Below, one piece after another: positions 61,845-64,000 of a stretch of 64,000 bases of DNA. Origin of the DNA: Siphonobacter sp. SORGH_AS_0500 (GTDB lineage: Bacteria; Bacteroidota; Bacteroidia; Cytophagales; Spirosomataceae); the NCBI RefSeq assembly GCF_002838835.1, contig NZ_NHPP01000013.1, positions 1 through 64,000 on the forward strand, written 5' to 3'. Position 1 is the first letter of the stretch. Every line of letters starts with the position of its first letter. A model generated the notes under the pieces. The model saw only the letters and a list, made by a program, of their open reading frames with translations. It did not search any database and was not told the DNA's origin. The position numbers and the translations under genes are program-made.

Positions 61845-62642
61845 TTATTTAAACCTCATTAACTGAAGTGTATTTTTAAGAAAACGATACTTTAGATAAC
61901 CCCAGCGTAAGGCTAAGATGAATGGGTTCGGACGTTGTTTCCAGTCCGACCGAAATGTAGCGGTGCTGGGTTCCGAGGAAGTGTTGACCTGGTCAAAAAT
62001 GCTAGTGAAATCGTTATAAAACAATCCTTTTGCCCGATGTTTTAAAAACGATAAACACATTGAAAACTCAGCAGCATCACTATTCGTTCCTTCCTGATAT
62101 CGACCAAATTTTTCAAAAAAATTACTACGTCTTAAGTGAGGGTGATCACTGTAATAATAGAACTTTAAATGATCGTCATGCCAAAGCTCAGGTCTAAAAA
62201 TCATTTTTGAAAAGCCCTTTTTAAAGGGCAGCATATAGGGGTAGGGAAAATACGCATACAGGCGAACAATATCTAGTTCGGGATCTTCCCGCATGAATTC
62301 CAGTGCATCAGGAAAATGCTCAACGAAAGCAGGCTTGGCAACAAAATCCTCTTGTACATAGAGCGTAAAAGGAGTTTTAACCTCATCCTGTCCTTTATTA
62401 ATATTATTAGCTAAACCTCTGTTTTTGGGTGTAGTAATGAGCCGAAAGGAATATTGCTTGCTTAATTCCTGGAGTACTTCCTGATGTTCAGGCTTACTAC
62501 CATCATCCGAAACGACAATATCACCAAAGCTACATTTAAGATCCTGAAAACCTTGTAAAAGATTGGCAAGCGAACGGCTTCGGTTGTAGTGCGTTACTAA
62601 TAAAGTAACATCCTTAAATTGTCGTAGTGATGCGTCTTTCAT
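61845..62642 (-). CDS. GT2-type glycosyltransferase, tandem paralogue B
   Basis: A 265-residue paralogue of the gene at 61056: VTLLVTHYNRSRSLANLLQG (13-32), VVSDDGSKPEHQE, LYVQEDFVA and YYYSDHPHLRRSNFFEKFGR. Both genes keep the same order and spacing of motifs, but their C-termini have diverged (here WKQRPNPFILALRWGYLKYR), which suggests different acceptors or partners. It lies 24 bases upstream of its paralogue and 23 bases after the acyltransferase gene. Confidence 0.78.
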   Translation of the reverse strand: MKDASLRQFKDVTLLVTHYNRSRSLANLLQGFQDLKCSFGDIVVSDDGSKPEHQEVLQELSKQYSFRLITTPKNRGLANNINKGQDEVKTPFTLYVQEDFVAKPAFVEHFPDALEFMREDPELDIVRLYAYFPYPYMLPFKKGFSKMIFRPELWHDDHLKFYYYSDHPHLRRSNFFEKFGRYQEGTNSDAAEFSMCLSFLKHRAKGLFYNDFTSIFDQVNTSSEPSTATFRSDWKQRPNPFILALRWGYLKYRFLKNTLQLMRFK

Positions 62643-62665
62643 CTAATAACGATTTAAAACTCGTA

Positions 62666-63775
62666 TTATAAACTAGATTTGGCAGTCTTGAAGACCGAAA
62701 ACCCATCTTTAAACTTAATTTCAATATTCTTATAGGTCCATTGAGAACAATAGTAGATGAGAATGAGATTAAGAATAAAGAGGTAGCTATAATCTTCAGG
62801 AGAAAATTTAAGAATTCGAATAAATACGATATTGAAAATACTCAATAGTACAGCATGAGTTAAATAAATAGAGTAACTATAGGTACCTACACGATGTAAC
62901 AGCGTAGATGAATTTAAGATACTGGATAACTTGCCTTTTTCAAAGGAAAAAATATAAATAGCTAATAAAAATATAATCTCATACACAAAGCCATAGTACT
63001 TTAAAGTTTCTCCCCAGTAGATACTAATGAATATGGCAAAAACAATAATTATTTCCGCAAAAGTGAATAGTAATGGATTAATATGCGATAAGCTCGATAC
63101 CGTTTTACTAAATATCATGTAACAGAAAGCTCCGGTAAAAAAGCCAATCAACCCTCTTAAAAAGCCATAATTAAAAGAATAATTGATCTGGAAACTTCCG
63201 GTAATGAAAGCCAGCAGGCCCAAGGCAACTAAAGCTGTCAACAAATAAATAATGGACTTGTACCGCTGGAGGCTTAACCGGGCTATGGTAATCATTACTA
63301 AACCAAACACGATATAAGAAATAACCTCTGCACTGATAGACCAACTGGGGATATTCCAGCTAACATCACTGATGTTAAATAGTTTAATGGAATTGACCAG
63401 AAATAAGGAAGTGAAAAAGGTAAGTACGTTATTATTCGGATTATCAAGCTTATTCACATGGATGTAATGGGACATATATTCTTTGTCCAGCTCCATAAGT
63501 AAGGTGACAAAGAGCATGACAAAATGCAGAGGGTAGATCCTGAAAAAACGCTTTTTCATAAACGTTCCGAACTCCTCCGTTGTCGCCATTAACTGATACC
63601 GGTAGGTAATGACAAAGCCACTTAGTACAAAAAAGAAATCAACAAATACGTCGGAGTTCTCGACGATAGGGTTATTAATAACAGGTGTATTGGTAAAAAA
63701 TGCCATGTGGAACAGAACCACGAAACTGGCAAACAACCCCCTGAAAATATCAAGAACGGAGAATCTGTATTTCAT
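62666..63775 (-). CDS. Acyltransferase family 3 membrane protein
   Basis: A 369-residue polytopic O-acyltransferase with about ten hydrophobic segments. It has the family start LDIFRGLFASFVVLFHMAFF (conserved Arg and His), then FFFVLSGFVITYRY and KKRFFRIYPLHFV. It probably acetylates the polysaccharide made by this cluster. It is a distant relative of the gene at 26894. A TGTCCGCCA motif lies 14 bases upstream. Confidence 0.85.
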   Translation of the reverse strand: MKYRFSVLDIFRGLFASFVVLFHMAFFTNTPVINNPIVENSDVFVDFFFVLSGFVITYRYQLMATTEEFGTFMKKRFFRIYPLHFVMLFVTLLMELDKEYMSHYIHVNKLDNPNNNVLTFFTSLFLVNSIKLFNISDVSWNIPSWSISAEVISYIVFGLVMITIARLSLQRYKSIIYLLTALVALGLLAFITGSFQINYSFNYGFLRGLIGFFTGAFCYMIFSKTVSSLSHINPLLFTFAEIIIVFAIFISIYWGETLKYYGFVYEIIFLLAIYIFSFEKGKLSSILNSSTLLHRVGTYSYSIYLTHAVLLSIFNIVFIRILKFSPEDYSYLFILNLILIYYCSQWTYKNIEIKFKDGFSVFKTAKSSL

Positions 63776-63789
63776 AAATTTTCAATAAA

Positions 63790-63800
63790 GATGGCGGACA
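63790..63800 (-). promoter_or_regulatory. TGTCCGCCATC motif, copy 3
   Basis: Shares TGTCCGCCA with the copies at 42998 and 47699. It lies 14 bases before ATG 63775, between two genes of the same strand. Confidence 0.35.
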
Positions 63801-63812
63801 GCTATGAAATAC

Positions 63813-64000
63813 TTAGGCAGATTTTCGATACGCAAGTATCTCTTTAAGTGACATTTTATATTTGAAAGTTAGTAACAGATAGATACCCCCTCCAATGATT
63901 ATTTCAATGACTGTATGAATAACCCCTTCCGAACCAACAAAGTATTTATATAAACTAATAGCCCCCACCATAAGTAACCCAAAGCTGAGTGGTTTAGCGA
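63813..64000 (-). CDS. C-terminus of a probable Wzx-type flippase (partial)
   Basis: A minus-strand frame enters from the right edge and gives 61 residues to the stop at 63813-63815. It has two hydrophobic helices (SFGLLMVGAISLYKYFV and VIHTVIEIIIGGGIYLLL) and ends TFKYKMSLKEILAYRKSA. The GGGIYLLL then a charged amphipathic tail is typical of the last helix of polysaccharide flippases. The context (acyl- and glycosyltransferases, Wzy, Wzz/Wzc) supports it. Most of the gene is outside the window. Confidence 0.55.
   Translation of the reverse strand, partial: AKPLSFGLLMVGAISLYKYFVGSEGVIHTVIEIIIGGGIYLLLTFKYKMSLKEILAYRKSA

Overview
The window is a chromosomal segment of a Bacteroidota bacterium, most likely of the order Cytophagales. 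Evidence: several promoters carry the Bacteroidota -7 element TAnnTTTG (best case TTTG-N19-TATCTTTG before rpmB), Shine-Dalgarno sites are mostly absent, and there are type IX secretion sorting domains (a CHU_C/gliding-type C-terminus and a type A C-terminus), a bacillithiol gene (bshA), a sphingolipid-type fatty acid 2-hydroxylase and a UbiA-type prenyltransferase. I cannot name a genus. No transposase, integrase, CRISPR array or tRNA gene was seen.

Layout. 1-100: 3' end of a 5S rRNA and its terminator. 346-9000: metabolic and housekeeping genes (SDR, LD-carboxypeptidase, UbiA prenyltransferase, bshA, NDH-2, fatty acid hydroxylase, recJ, lptB). 9001-9340: an array of small palindromes. 9505-11741: purM and a DUF433-type two-gene module. 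11738-16168: a minus-strand group with NAD salvage (nadV, prs), an NrtR-like regulator, a YjjG nucleotidase and a PD-(D/E)XK protein; two look-alike inverted repeats sit at the prs promoter. 16331-32730: valS, plsC, gatC, a MITE-like element, an omega-amidase, a large T9SS protein, recG, mazEF, an acyltransferase, ileS and a membrane-protein/XRE pair. 32788-42421: two GT39 membrane glycosyltransferases, mscS, rpmB, a CPBP protein, a nitrilase-fold protein, a polyprenyl-phosphate sugar synthase-like GT2 and a CDP-paratose-2-epimerase-like gene.

42998-64000 is an exopolysaccharide region. It holds a polyprenyl-phosphate sugar-1-phosphate transferase fused to a dead receiver domain, a CheY-like regulator, a TolC-like protein, a Wzz/Wzc-like copolymerase, a Wzy/ligase-like protein, a QxxRW-type processive GT2, at least seven other glycosyltransferases, O-acyl/acetyltransferases, a secreted two-CBM glycoside hydrolase and, at the right edge, the C-terminus of a probable Wzx flippase. 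A 49-residue one-helix protein lies between two of these genes and looks translationally coupled. The word TGTCCGCCA occurs just upstream of three genes here.

Four genes (ubiA-like, recJ, the nitrilase-fold gene, the wzc-like gene) are each broken by what looks like one missing base in or beside a short homopolymer. Because all four errors have the same sign and two hit normally conserved genes, assembly or sequencing error is the simplest explanation, and I give reconstructed lengths. Several start codons were moved downstream of the longest possible start, because the upstream start overlaps a promoter element or breaks family alignment.
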